DNA of 64,000 nucleotides, taken from Periplaneta americana (Eukaryota; Arthropoda; Insecta; Blattodea; Blattidae). The stretch covers positions 496,001-560,000 of the forward strand of contig NW_027185500.1 of assembly GCF_040183065.1 (NCBI RefSeq). Reading direction: 5' to 3'. The notes under the pieces are model-generated. The model was not told the origin of the DNA, did not search any database, and saw nothing but the letters and a program-made list of their open reading frames with translations. Both the position numbers and the translations under genes were made by a program. This document shows, one piece after another, positions 11,505-24,161 of the stretch (its first letter is position 1; the number at the start of each line of letters is the position of its first letter).

Positions 11505-13113
11505 AAAAACGAACATACCAATTTCCAAGCTCGAAAACGAACAATGTGAAAATACTGAAAAATTTAATTGAAAGCACCGATTTTCCCATTTGAAAATCCC
11601 ACATTTTGCACTTTGAACTCAACAAAAAATTCCAGTCTCTAACGATTCAGAATGCTTTATGGTTGCTGGGTCGTTAGTAGTCAATAACATTTAAGCTGTG
11701 CTCATGTTTGAATCTAAATCCACACAGCAATCAAGTCTTCAAAAGGCTTGTTTTTTAAGATCTGATGCATGCGAGGTGAGAGACCACACTATACGAGCAA
11801 TAGTGAGTGGTTTGTAAAGCTAAGAGGTGCGCGGTCAGAAGTGCGTTCCACCATGATTGTCTCAAATTCGGCAATCCTGAGTATGAGGCTTTTACATGAG
11901 GTGGGTCCTTCATCTTTCCATGCAAGAAATGTTTATCATCAGAAAGATTGTCAAGGGGTGACAGTACAAAAGTTCATGTCAGTTCACATCATGTTTCAAC
12001 CAAGCTATCACTGGTGAGAGAACAACAGGATGGAGTCTGCAATAGATCGCCTACCAAGAAAATTTTATCTTCTGAGAGAACACTAAGTCTGCCAGAGATA
12101 CGTACATGATACCGAATCTCTTACAGTCCAACTAGAAACAGTAAGATTAAACATGCAAAATACATTTGATACTCTCAGTCAAGTACTTAGTTATGTCAAT
12201 ATTCTAGAATCTGACATAAGAGATCTAAAAGAGAACTCTTCACTTAAAAATTACATGTGTTTGCTAGTAGCTAACAGAAATTCCTCCAGTGTCTTGACAT
12301 GGTAGTGTGATCCAAAAAACCGAACTTTCAAAAATTCAAATTCCCACAAGGCTAATATTATGCATTAATGTGTAAAGCAAGCACAAAAAATTTCATTAAA
12401 ATATTACCATTTACAAGTTGCTCCAGAGGTGAGAAGTTTATAATGTGTAACATAGTGAAAGAAAAAAGTCAGAGCAGCTTTTGAAGGAGTAGAAAACTCT
12501 TATCAGTGTTTGGATAAAAGTTATAGAAGAAACTGTTTCTATTCATCTTCGTCAATGTCTCATTGTACTTTTGGAACAGGTTGATAGTGCGTTCTGTCGT
12601 GTCATTTACTACTTTCGTCTAAGAGGAGCAATCACGAAGTTCCATGAAAACCACTCTGTAGGAAGTCTGTGCAGGAAAGATTGAGATTTGTCTCTTCCTA
12701 TTTCAGTCTTCAAATAAATAACTGGTTCTCAATGTTATAGGATTCTCCAATTTCAGGTTTTCCAATTTAGCCATGTTCTGTAGTCATTGAGGAGTATCAG
12801 GTTTCTGTGGAGGCTGCAAGTTTGTTACTATATTTTCCTTTTTTGCTGGTTAAACGAATTGAGTCCGCAACAGACCACATTATTTAAAGCCTGTTTAGTA
12901 AATGATGATGGTGATGATGATGATGATGATTGTGATGATTTTTCTTTTTCTCTGTGGTCACTTGGTCATCAAAAAGCAACTAGATGCTCAGAGAGAAACC
13001 AAAGATGTTGGCAAAATGCCATAATAGCCTATAATTGTGCTTTCTTATCTACAGTTTGGTTGGGATATTTCTTATGGACAGTAAGAAGCTTGATATCATT
13101 ATATGGACTTTGA
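11505..13113. other. No supported gene; one GAT microsatellite
   Basis: Only low-complexity (GAT)n-type sequence at about 12903-12941 stands out, and it accounts for the acidic open frame there. A short leucine-heptad-like peptide near 12155-12240 is not enough to call a gene. Confidence 0.4.
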
Positions 13114-13120
13114 ATACCAA

Positions 13121-16100
13121 CAAATACTCTCTAACATTAATACTAGAAAGCTTTCCTGTTTAGCATTGCAAGCGGCGGCGAAAAGTAACAGTGCTGCCAT
13201 CTAGCGGCTTGAAACGTTCGCACACTCCGTGCGTCGTGCTGGATTACGTGAGGAAAAGAGGAGAGGTGTGCATTTGATTTCAATAAGAAGCTGCAAAGCA
13301 ATAAATAGTATACTTTAGAGTCACTTTGTTCATAACATTTTTAATTAATAACAAATTACAAAGTTATTAGAATAGAAATGAATTGATAAATTCTCATATT
13401 TTCAAATTTGATGAAATTTAGTTGTGCATGACTTTAGCAGCTTTCATACATCGCTTGTTTTCTTTTTTAGCTGTTTGGTTGTCCATTTTATTTTTGATGT
13501 AACAATTTATTAACACATTGAAATATTTGTCAATGAAGACATTGGCACAGTCACTGCAAATGGACATGTTAACAGGGAGCACTACCATTTTAACTAGTTC
13601 TTTTTTTACACCAATTCTAGTTTTATAAATAACATGATCAGTTTCTTTGAAAACATCAGAACACAATTGGCTGAGCATTAGAGAAACATCATTAGGAAAA
13701 AATTTTTGAATCTTTACAGTATTTTTTATTTGCGATGTGCGTTGTTACGTCATTGTTGGGGTTTTCTTTACAAGATAAATTTCTTCGACAAATTTCGTGA
13801 TTTATTCTGCTACACACCCAACCTGCAACATAAGCTCTTGCATTTTCTTGCAACACGGTTTCTTCATTTGTATGCTGTACATTTTTGTCATCAACAGTTA
13901 CATCCAAATCGGAGACATCTGTAATGCCTGGACTGCAAAAATTCAATTTAGCTGCCTCGATATCTCCTTTCTTGAGTAAGAAAGAACAAACGTCAGCTTC
14001 ACAGTTGCTTGTTTCAGGAGGACTTAGGAATTGATTCATCATGATTGCCCGAATTGTAGCTCTAAACTTCGAGCAGTCTGGAGTTACGTTGTTTCCACCT
14101 TTAGATCGAATAATAGAAAAGAGATTTTCTATGCAGTCTTGTGTTAATCTTCTTGTTATTAAAAATTTAAATCCATAATTATAATGCAATTCTTTCCATA
14201 GCAGTTTTAAAGATTGTAAATTTTCTAGCCAGCCATTTATACATTTTGGGTTCATTTTCCTGTTGTTTATTACCTGGATATTTCTAAATGTTTTTTTCTA
14301 TTTCATTAAAAAAATTCCAGTGTGTGGAATTTTCACTTAGTGGCCTATTTAAGGCTTTACTAGTTTGGAAACTAGAAGAGTTAAAACAATCAAAAGCTTT
14401 ATCCATGAACAGGATGAAGTCTGCAGTAGGTTGAGCCTCCTCTGGTAACTGTTTGAATTTTATGAGTGTTGCCATAGCTTTTCCTACAGAATGACTTAAT
14501 AACTGTGTAGCAAGGCACACTCGCATCAGTGTGAATGGCGGTAGATTCAAGTGATTAAGTTTTACTTTAGGACAAAGTCGGGGATTCATATCTTTATCTA
14601 TAAAATAAAGTTTTTCTAGGTATTCCCACTTAATTAATTTATCAAATAGCTTAAAATTATAATGTTTTAAATTATTCCTTACGCTCTTAATCAAATGTGG
14701 TGTATCATGAAACAAATAAATTTTTTTCACCATCGTGTTCAAAATAAGGCTGTACTTCATTACATCCAAGCAGTCTTCTCAATTTAGTGTTGTTTGATCC
14801 TTGGTCTGAAACAATCGCTTTAGGGATAAATCCCGTATCTTTTATTTCATTTCAAGCAGATGTGATTTTAAAATCTCTGCAGGCATGGCATCTTTCGATA
14901 GAAAATAACCAATGGTTTGCTTAAAATTTTTACACATTCCTCGAATCATAAAAACCATTGCTTGGTTTGCAAGTGGTACCTCTGAATCTTTTACGTTAGA
15001 TGGAGATTGTTGGTTAGGGCTGTGTATACCCAATTCAATGAATCCCTCAAAAATGTCCACTTTAGCATTGTACGTTATATTTTCCTTCAAATACATTTCA
15101 TCTACAGCAAGTGTTACTACCTTTTCATTTAGTGGCAGCATTCCAGACTTTACTTTTAATAATTGTAAAATGGTGGGATTTATACCGGGGCCTTTACCAA
15201 ATCCATGAAGCCAATTTCGGAGAGATCTGACTGTTAGCAAACACAATTTTCTCCTTAAAAATCTGTAGCCCTGAGGTGAGCAATAATGGAGTGCCAATGC
15301 AAAACTTTTATCGTAACTGGAATACCGCCTTCCCAATTTTTTCTTTCTTTTTAAGCGCACTTGCGACATAATGATTTCATCATTAGAAACAATTTTGATT
15401 AAATCAGTATTTGAACTGGTTGTCTTCAGAGCTCTCACTTCCACCCGAAGGGATGAAATAATTTTTTTGTGTTTAGATACCAACTTTTGAGCTGCAATCA
15501 ATTTCTTAGAAAGTGTCTTTATCAGAAGATTTTGAGCCATCTTTGACCTTTTAGGATTTCTTGCATCTTAAAAAATAAACAGGGACTTAATTTAGTGAAA
15601 TATTAATAACGTCTTGAAAGTCTAGGGCTAGGTAAATAATATTTTGCGAATAACTAACTGAATCAGTTTTTATGAGAAAACATGAGTTCACACACTTTCT
15701 TCACAAAATCAATAATTCGTATTTTTATGTTACGTATACAATATGCGTCTATTTAGTTTGAAAAAGTCATGACTTTCTATATTTTATATGGAGAAACTAT
15801 AAAGAAATTGTGTTTGGTATGATGGAAGTAAAGTAGTTTTATGCAGTTTAATAACTGATTCACTTAGCACAGAGAACATGTTATTGCTAATGTACTATCT
15901 GATTATGAGGTACCTGGTAGAGGACTATCGTCATTTCTGTCTGGAATCGGAGAACCTGTCACCTCCTCGATGGAAGGTCTAATGCGTTTCTTTGGGGACC
16001 TTCGTGGTTCTTTCATTGTACTTTGACCCATATTTTCGGAAGAAGGAGTTGTTAAATTCACTGAAGGAATAGCTGTTCTCTTCAGACTGTTATTAAAAAA

Positions 16101-16965
16101 AATATATGAAAAATTAACAGGTCTATGACTCATTTGAAACTTCGGTACTTTTCCAATTACACCTTATTTTTACTTACTCCTGACTTTTCAAATTAGAGTT
16201 ATTGAAGTCCGATAATCTAAAGTGATCTGAACATATTCTGTGATTTTTGTACAGATACTCTGTTCCTCTAGTTTTAAACGTTTCGTCTAGGTCCTGTCTT
16301 TTACATTTATTTACCCATATGGCACATCTATAAGACGAAAACAAATAACAGTAATAATAATAATAATAATAATAATAATATGATGATGATGATGATGGTG
16401 AGGACACGAGACCTGTCATGTGAATCGTGCGAGTGGGGAAAGAATGAGCTAACAGAAAGAGAGTTTGTTTCATGATTAAAATTATACGAATCTACTGACA
16501 CGAAAGTTCATCTCAGACTAATTATCTTCCTTCTCCATACCTATTGGTGAGAGCCGCAACACATGATAAGGTCACAGAACAAGTTATCTTCTGACTCTAC
16601 TGTAATAATCATCATCATCCTGTGGCAGAAAAGTAATAGACTACTTGTATTTACATGACCACTCACTCACCTACTCACTTCGGAAATCTGAAGAACGATC
16701 TAGCATCTTTTTGCCAAGCGTAGTTTTTACAGAAGAACACAGAACAAACAATTCCACTTTTCTCTGACATTTTGTGGAACAGCCATGAGAATAATCCTTA
16801 CGACTTACACCACGTGTTGAAGTACAAAACTCTTGTTAGATGCAGTTTACCGCTCTACGTGCCACGTTATCCTCACTGTCAACATTCCCTGCCACTAGAT
16901 AGCACTGATGAGTCATTCGCCTCTCTTATCGTGAACTTTCCAGTATTAATGTTAGAGAGTATTTG
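13121..16965 (-). mobile_element. P-superfamily DNA transposon, both ends present
   Basis: The left end CAAATACTCTCTAACATTAA and the right end (reverse complement) are inverted over about 28 bp, differing at one base in ATACTRGAAAG. A direct repeat ATACCAA flanks the ends (13114-13120 and 16966-16972), close to the 8-bp duplication made by P transposases. The interior encodes a THAP9/P-like transposase on the minus strand, which fits the superfamily independently of the ends. Length is about 3.85 kb. A (TAA)n/(GAT)n microsatellite at 16350-16400 has replaced or disrupted the 5' part of the gene. Confidence 0.9.
13418..16330 (-). pseudogene. P-element/THAP9-like transposase, intron-containing and decayed
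   Basis: The second half of a THAP domain is read at 16178-16330 (YRCAIWVNKCKRQDLDETF, then RICSDHF). The first Cys pair is missing beside the microsatellite. An intron of 91 bp (GTAAGT donor at 16177, acceptor at 16087) leads to exon 15914-16086, and a 347-bp intron leads to the exon ending at 15566. The joins keep frame and give ..SQDLKRTAIPSV and ..PLPDARNPKRSKMAQN. A coiled coil follows, then the catalytic core with LAVDEMYL (first Asp region) and IVSDQGSNNTKLRRLLGC, then HDTPHLIKSVRNN and the C-terminal domain with TQDCIENLF. At least four frameshifts (near 14842, 14728, 14270 and 13690), several in A/T runs, inactivate it. Confidence 0.88.
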
Positions 16966-17219
16966 ATACCAATAGATGCTTTGTTCCACTCTCTAATGTT
17001 ATCTAGTGTCTCAGTAATGGCTCCAGCTACAAATACTGCTGCACAATCTGGAAGACTGACTCTATTCAAGGCACTGACTACTTTAGGTGACTGGAATATG
17101 GTTTTAGGGACACTAGGTGGTGAGGAGGAACATCTGAAGCGGGTAATAATGTTGAAAATCAAGATAATGGTTCAGACAGTCGATATGCATTCTCGCTATC
17201 AGATGCACTAGGTGATTAA

Positions 17220-20064
17220 TAGACATCGGATTTTTAGGCACTAAAAATTGCAGTTTTAGGCGCCTAAAATAAGCTCAAAATTTGTAAAATTAGGCTCTAT
17301 ATTAATGAAAATAGGCATTTTAGGCACATCAAGGTATCATACTTTTTCTTTCACTGAAATTTTTAGTTATACACTAAAATACGCACAAAAAAGTATGTTT
17401 AAACATTAAAAAAGAATACTATATTATATTTATAAACAGAGCTGTACAAATTTAATATATTGAAACTAATGAAATAATGATTATGGATATCAAGATTACT
17501 CATTTTAAGTTATTGAAATTCAGTTCCATGCTCAGACTTTATTATAATTATCTGCACAGAATTTTTTCTAAATTCCCCACAGTTAACCTTTGCCTTTTGT
17601 CACTGAGAATCATTTTGAAAGCAGAAAAACTTCTTTCAACCGAAACTGATGTGAGAGGCGCAAATTTTTAATTAGGTACAATAGAAACATCAATACTTAC
17701 TGGAACATTTACACTTTCCCCCGATATCACTCTTGATACTTCTTCCAACAATGAAAATCCTACATTCTTATTTAATACGTTGTCCCACTTATTTTTAACT
17801 TTTTTTCCCAGTTTCGCCCAAAACAGAATGTATGTTCACTTGAGCTTCCTTTACTATTGCTATTTGGCTACAAAGAGATTGTTTTCCACGTTCTAATTGT
17901 TCAATGCTTGCAGGTATGAAAGAAAAGTTTGATGTTATGTAGGCAATATCGTTTTTCACTCGTGAGTCATTCAGACAATCTTTCACTGCTTTCACACACG
18001 CTGCACTATCAGTTTCAGGTAATTTATCAATAACTGTGACCACTTCTTTAAAATACTTAGAATAATACACCACTGACTGAATCCAGGTTCCCTATCGTGT
18101 AACAACCGGCTGAGGTGGGAGTGGGATATCTGGAAAGTTTTCTCTGAATATTGAAATCCTGGATGGGGCTTTACAAAAACATTTTTTTTTTTTGTGTTAG
18201 AAATAAACGAATTGACAAGAGGAAATTCATTCCGGATTGTTTCAGAAACCCTGTGAAGGCCATGTGCTAGACAGGTTACATGCGTGAGGTTAGGATAAAA
18301 TGTTTTAAGAAGTGGAGCTGCAGCAACCATGTATGAGGCAGCATCAGTACAAAACAACAGAACTTTAGAATCGTCTATATTACCTGAGTATAAAGACTGT
18401 AGGCCTTTATTTACAAAATAAGCAATGGCTTGGCTATTCACTTTCGAAAGTTCCTTAACACATACGAGGTGTGGAATCGAAGGTCCATCAGGACTAAGTT
18501 TTCCTACTACCATATTTGCTATATACCTATTCATAGGATCTGAGGTTTCATCCACAGAGACCCATATGTAAGAATCACCTATATCCTCCCGAATGGAAGC
18601 TAAAGTTTCATTGTATATTCTGTCTAAGTAATTTTTTCTTAGGGTCGACTCAGATGGGATATTTTGTTTGCAGTATTTTTGTAAAAACTGTCTTAAAACC
18701 GGATTTTCAATTGCATTCCAGGGAATGTTAGCAGCAACAAACGCTCTGGTTAAATCAGCATAGAAATTGCTGCTGAGATTGGATGAAGTAGGCTGTGTTA
18801 GTAAAGTTTGTTGCATTTGATTTTTCTGCTGAGCTTTAGCCTTATGAGCCGCTCCTTGCACATGCTGCTTTAGGTGACACTTCTTTTCTTGCGAAATCTA
18901 AAAATGTAAAGTAAACTGAATTAAAATAAAATCCTAATTGTTGCATTGCCGTATTTCTATCACAAAGTTAGTGGGTTCGAACAATCAAAATTTTAATGAC
19001 CTACAAATACTTTAACTATCGGAATTTAAAAGGTTAAAGTGTAGTGGTCTTAAAAAGAATTATACCTCAGGATAGCTCAGTCAATGTATAAATATTATAG
19101 GCCTACTCATTAAAATTAATAGAATTTATATATTTCAACTATTGTTACATACCTGTTTGCTACAAATCTTACAGAATATTATTTTTCCATCATAAGTGAA
19201 TTCTGAATATTCTGTTAGCCATTGCCGGATCAATGTAGATTTTGCACTTGTATTTTTCGGCATTATCGCGTTAAACTTCACAGGAAAACGTCCTACCGCT
19301 CAAAACTTCTCAACACAAATAAGTTGAGGGAAAGAGCAACTGTTAACGAGCATTCAAATGAACCGTTGTTATTGAGATTCAATTGGACAAAAATACAAAG
19401 TTCCACTTATTGTTGCATTTCCTGGTAGTGTTAACACTAGGAGGGCCATTCTTTTAAATATTTTGTAACGGTTTACCCTACTAATTCGCAGTTTTACGAC
19501 TTTTCATAAATATTTCAAAAACACTCTTTCTCCAAAAATTGTGATTTTATGACACTCTGAAGGGCAGTACAGCTAATCGGTTTCAGACCGAAAACAGTCA
19601 TTTTTATAGTATAGTATATCTCTGAATCGGTAGCAGCACATATTGTGATTGTTGCCTGCTTCAAAACTAAGATTGGTTCTTTGTCGGCATTTATGCCTCC
19701 AAACATGTTAAATTCGGTGAAATCTATTGCGAGTGTAGTGAGATTCAAAACATTTTGTTTCCTTTATCAGTGGTTTCATGGCCGGTGTGAAGCAAACTTT
19801 CCACTTTTTAAATGCCTTAAATTTCGCAGTGAATGCATGTATAAATTATAAAAAGTAAGAGTAAAATGCGAAACTTTACAGTGAGTTAGGCATTTTTAGG
19901 CGAATATTAACCAATTAGGCTCTAATAACCGTTTTAGGGCATTTTAGGGCACTATAAAACTCTTTGAATACCTTTCAATTTCCATGAAACACAAATATTA
20001 ATAATTATTTTTACTTTTCTCCTAAAGAAACAAAATAGGCATTTGCCCTAGAATCCGATGTCTG
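17220..20064 (-). mobile_element. hAT transposon with 8-bp TSD
   Basis: A perfect 8-bp direct repeat GTGATTAA (17212-17219 and 20065-20072) flanks inverted ends. The left is TAGACATCGGATTTTTAGG and the right, reverse-complemented, is CAGACATCGGATTCTAGGG. Both subterminal regions carry clusters of TTTTAGG/GGCATTTTAGG motifs, which may be transposase-binding sites. The gene inside is on the minus strand. Confidence 0.92.
17560..19263 (-). pseudogene. hAT transposase, two exons, inactivated
   Basis: Exon 1 (19153-19263) starts MPKNTSAKSTLIRQWLTEY and ends with a CKIC zinc knuckle and a GTATGT donor. A 255-bp intron leads in phase 0 to exon 2 from 18897, opening ISQEKKCHLKQHVQGAAHKA, which supplies the His residues of a BED-like finger. 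The core follows with IWVSVDETSDPMNRYIANMV (catalytic Asp), LLFCTDAASYM and VTCLAHGLHRV. A frameshift in the T-run near 18182-18195 and a TAG in place of the Trp codon near 18095 break it. The frame then continues VVYYSKYFKEVVTVIDKLPE. The C-terminal dimerisation region at about 17570-17670 reads SVSVERSFSAFKMILSDKRQ. Family: CGBP1-like hAT. Confidence 0.88.
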
Positions 20065-20114
20065 GTGATTAACATGATGAAGAGGGTCGGTTGCTCTTCC
20101 TTTCATGGATATAA

Positions 20115-20545
20115 ATTCACTTCTTCATGTCCACCGAGTTAGCGCTGTGATAATGCGTCTGCCTTCAGACTAGCCGGCTCAGGTTCGATTCTCGACAGGG
20201 TCAGAAATTTTCATGTAAGATTTCTACCTCGGGACTACGAGAGATGGTGGTGCACAACTTTTACTCACTAAATTGTGCACCAGTATGCTTGAATTAAATC
20301 CCAAATCTGTCCACGTGCATATGAAAAGAAGGCATATGTCACTGTTGATAGTGATTCATCCATAGGATGGGGACATTAAGCCTGGTGGTCCCCTGGGTGC
20401 TATTCAACAGGAGTAGGCTACGTGCCAGCACCGGGTTTCTCCCTTTCTTTCTTCCTCACCTTTGTCATCGTCCTCATCATTTCCTACACTACACTTACAC
20501 ATATACTCACTCTAATACACGACATAACTCTTAACAGATACACAT
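20115..20545 (+). repeat. tRNA-derived SINE
   Basis: The head CCGAGTTAGCGCTGTGATAA then TGCGTCTGCCTTCAGACTAG, followed by GGCTCAGGTTCGATTCTCG, has the tRNA A and B promoter boxes. The body runs through CCTCGGGACTACGAGAGATG and CTGGTGGTCCCCTGGGTGCT to a pyrimidine-rich tail (TTTCTCCCTTTCTTTC) and short repeats. The layout is that of a Pol III-transcribed SINE. The exact 3' end is uncertain. Confidence 0.7.
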
Positions 20546-21172
20546 TATGCATAACGTGGCCTGCCGAGTGGTGTGCAGCTTGAAAATGGGTCACAGTCCT
20601 GCCATCTATCCGCGGTATGCAGAATCACGCAAGTGAAGTGGGTAGGCATTAGACACACACAGACTTCACTTCTTCGTACCGAGCTCTCTTCATTCATTCT
20701 TGGTTTCTTTTGCAGCTGTTTGACATCACTACCTTCCATGCTACTTCAAAATACTTTTCTCTTTGCTTTTCAAGAAACATCTGGTCCTCCTCATTTCTAA
20801 TCTCTTTCATTGCACGTGTCAAACTACTTGCCCAGATCTCTTTAATGTGTTTTGTTTCATTACATTACTTCCTTGCGGTCTGCTCTTTTTTTTAGATCCA
20901 GATATTTATCATAGTTTGGGAAGTTTCTTAACACACAAATCTATTCACAGAGTTGGAATCCTTGCATGCTCCCTTAGGTCAATTTGTAAGTATGTTGGAG
21001 GGGCTTGTCTTTGTCCAAGAGATGAACCTGTACACTTGGAGCATGTCTAATCCACGTGGTAATCTTGCTGTCGACAATTTAGAGATTGGCTTCCCAAGCA
21101 GCCAGTTCATTGGGGAAGATCTCAAACTATTAGACATATTCATTTACTCATACCCGATAAAATTGACATAAA
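20546..21172. other. No recognisable feature
   Basis: Several overlapping plus-strand frames occur, but none shows a domain that I can recognise. I do not call a gene. Confidence 0.4.
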
Positions 21173-21175
21173 TTA

Positions 21176-23513
21176 CACTAGCCTGCGAATTTCGACTTTG
21201 TGTTTGTTGCTAACTAAGTAATGTGATTTTATAATATAATGTTGATGTGCTGAATCCGAATTTTCAATCCGTTTGCTTCTATCACATCAGGTGTGTTTGC
21301 AAAATCACTTTAAATGTATTTTATAATTACGTGAATTTCATCACAAACTTTTTCATTTCACTTTTTTATTTCAAATTCAAAAGCAATATTTAAAACATAC
21401 AACTTGCTGAAATTATGTGTATGGCTGTTCGTACATGTCACTAGAGTGTTTTTGCTTTGTTTTATCTTGTTTACTTCACTATTGGATGTATAAATTAGCA
21501 CAATGTATCACACAAAAAATTACACCACTTGCTTCTTAGTTGAGAAAGTCCTCCTGTTCCTCTTTCTTTTATGTTTCTCTTCAGGTATTTCACGCTTTAA
21601 CATCCAACAATAATCACCAAGCATACTGATGCTCCCGCGTCCCTGGTACCTTCTTTCGAACTCCTGCAGATCCTTGTGAAATCGTTCATCTTACTTTTAG
21701 CTGAAAAATTCTAGATTTCCGGCAAAATAATCTAGCTGAGAAAACAGAAAATTTTGATACTCATCTTACAACCAAATTCCTTGTATGCTTCAAGCATGTT
21801 AGCCACAATGTTTCGGTAATTAGGATCCTTGTTGCCAAGAAATTTTAAAACAACATCCATGCTGATTTCTCCTTTTCATCCATACTGTTTTTAAATGCTG
21901 CACCAGACATGTTTTCTTATGTCAAGACCATTAAATATGTATCTTCTTTCAATTTGCTTCAGATAGTAGTGGAAATTTGTCACATATGTACTTAAAACAG
22001 CCTCCTTCCTTATTTAAAGCTTTTACAAGCTGTTTCATTAAGCCAAGCTTGATGTGGAGAAATGGCAGCACAACTTTAGAAGAACTCACAAGGCTTTGGC
22101 GCACAACATTCTTACAACCGACTTCCAGATTTTGTCGAGGTGGCCAGTCTTTCATAGTCCAGTGATCAACTCGTACCCTACTATCCTATAGGCAAAGAAG
22201 CATGGAAATTTGGTAAAATCATATTGTTGACCCAGCAACTTAGTAAGAACTTTGAAATCATCACAAACTTGCCAGTTGTATTCCTATAGTCTAGTCGCAA
22301 TGACAGGAGTTGCAAATTTGTGTATGATTTTTTGAGGATCACTGAATAGGCAATGGGCACTGAACCAAAAACGTTTCCGTTATGAAGGAGGAAATCCTTT
22401 AAACTTCGCTTGGAAGCATCAGTGAACAGTCTCCATTCACTTAGGTCATAGTTTGGAAGTCCAAGTTTTAGCATAAATTCTTTCACATTACTGCAATATA
22501 CAAAATTATCATCTTTGGAGAAAAAGTATTTAAAACCTATTTTATGTTGTCAGTACCATTAGAATGACGTTTGTTTAAGATTTTCTGGTCGCACAGGGAT
22601 TGGTATACGTTAGGCACAGGTAAAATGGCTGACCGAATAACTGAATACACGATTTGATTTTTATGTTTAGAATCGTACCCCTTCACATCACACGAACAGA
22701 AGTAGCAGTCATTACTATGGTTCGACTGCTCTCTCCAAACCATAGGCACTCCAAAAGATAGCAACGGTCTTCTCCAATTGATCAAATGACGAAGTTCTTC
22801 AGTGCATACTCTACATACTTTGTGTGGTACCCAAGCTTTACTTTGGTTTCCAAGTTTGATTCCAAAATAGGCATGGTATGACTTTTTCACAAAATGTGTA
22901 ATATTACACCTCTGCTTAGGCGATGTGTATATCCTACATAAGTTATATAACAAAAGTGGTCTGGATTATTTAGACATCCTCGATGCAACATGGTAAATAC
23001 TTTCTTACTGAACTAAAAACTTTCAACATTCTACTCCACAATAAAGCTTCAAACTGATTTCGTTTCGTTTCCAGATGAAATGCAGACTAATGAAATGTGA
23101 GAGAAACTAGACGAGTTGAGTTGAGTCTCTCACCAAGGAGTGGCTGACATTTCTATCTTTCACAAATAAAAATAATGACAAGGCTGCACGTTATTTCGCC
23201 CTAACTTCCTTATGTGCTTGCACCCCCTATCTGCTAAGAAACATCCAGTGTCCTTGGTTTTCAAAATAAACACCTTAAAAATATGTTGAATACATTTGGT
23301 TTTCATATCCTAACATACTAAACCTACATATGTTAAAGTATTACAGTTTAAATGATTATGCTATAAATTGTCGTAATATATTATAAGAAAATAAAAATAA
23401 CAAAAAAATGGTACGTGGTAGGAACTTTTTGGCTTTGAATTTGATTTCAGCATGCTAAAAATACCCTAAAAACATTAAAACTTTGGAGGCAGGAATTTCA
23501 TCGCTGACTAGTG
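21176..23513 (-). mobile_element. DNA transposon with CACTA-type ends
   Basis: The left end reads CACTAGCCTGCGAATTTC and the right end, reverse-complemented, reads CACTAGTCAGCGATGAAATT. The terminal CACTAG is perfect and GCGA also matches. The flanks are the 3-bp direct repeat TTA (21173-21175 and 23514-23516). Ends beginning CACTA with a 3-bp duplication are the hallmark of the EnSpm/CACTA (CMC) group. A second weak inverted pair lies just inside (GATTTCAGCATGC at the right; GATGTGCTGAATCC at the left). A 3-bp repeat can occur by chance, so the assignment rests on the ends and the enclosed gene together. Confidence 0.65.
21541..22991 (-). pseudogene. Transposase-like protein of an unnamed arthropod family
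   Basis: About 480 codons with frameshifts. From the N-terminus: a zinc-ribbon-like region with CRVCTEEL and NDCYFCSCDV; a first acidic block FTDASKRSLKDFLLHNG at about 22436-22386; a second block EYNWQVCDDFKVLTKLLG in another frame at about 22275-22220; a Cys block FPCFFAY; VLPFLHIKLGLMKQLVKAL at 22025-22080; then DERFHKDLQEFERRYQGR near 21690-21640; and DYCWMLKREIPEEK with a basic tail. I recognise the order as a protein family found in many copies in arthropods and usually left unnamed. The spacing (D, D, then DERFH) is what an RNase H-fold DDE transposase could look like, but that is inference. The transposon ends around it support a transposase role. Confidence 0.6.
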
Positions 23514-23516
23514 TTA

Positions 23517-24159
23517 TTAGAATGGAGCGACCTCTGATATCACTTCATTAACTTAAAATTTAACTACAAAACAGCAGTTTGACTGTCAAGAGACAAAAGT
23601 GAAGTATGTGGAGCTAAGATTAGAAAAACTTCAGTTTTTGCCATAGTATCATGGACAACCCCAGTCCATGCTTATCTTCTTCTTTCATATTGTTGGACAG
23701 GGAACTGTAAATGTGTAGAAAATAGTGTAAAAAAACTCTTTTGTAACTTGTTTTAGAATCACTCTACCTATTTTTGTCTCAGACTGCCAAAAATGAATTA
23801 TGTGGGAAGACTTTTTTAATGTTTTATATCGATAGGGATGTAAGTTCGTAATTATGCGAGTCCAAGGAACAAATCTGTGATAAAAATTAATAATAAAATA
23901 GGAAAATAAAACAATTAGATACTTGGAGTATTGACAGTCTACTGAAGATATCACTCTCTTCTCCACCAAAGTGTGCAGGATGATTTCTTCTTCATCCTTA
24001 ACTTCCTTTCCCAAAAGTGGCAAACAGGCAGAGAGATTCATTGGACACAACTGATCCACTAAATCCTCAGCGTGAGGAACCACAAGCCTCGCACCTCATT
24101 GCAAAGATGGCACACAGCACCGGCCTGCACCTCACATGCCAAGCCTGTAGTAGTGGTGG
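23517..24159. other. No recognisable feature
   Basis: Unique-looking sequence between two transposons, with no supported coding or repeat content. Confidence 0.4.
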
Positions 24160-24161
24160 TA

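Noticed and set aside
20953-21171. Possible small gene (MNLYTWSMSNPRGNLAVDNL)
   Set aside because: No domain, splice context or second copy supports it.
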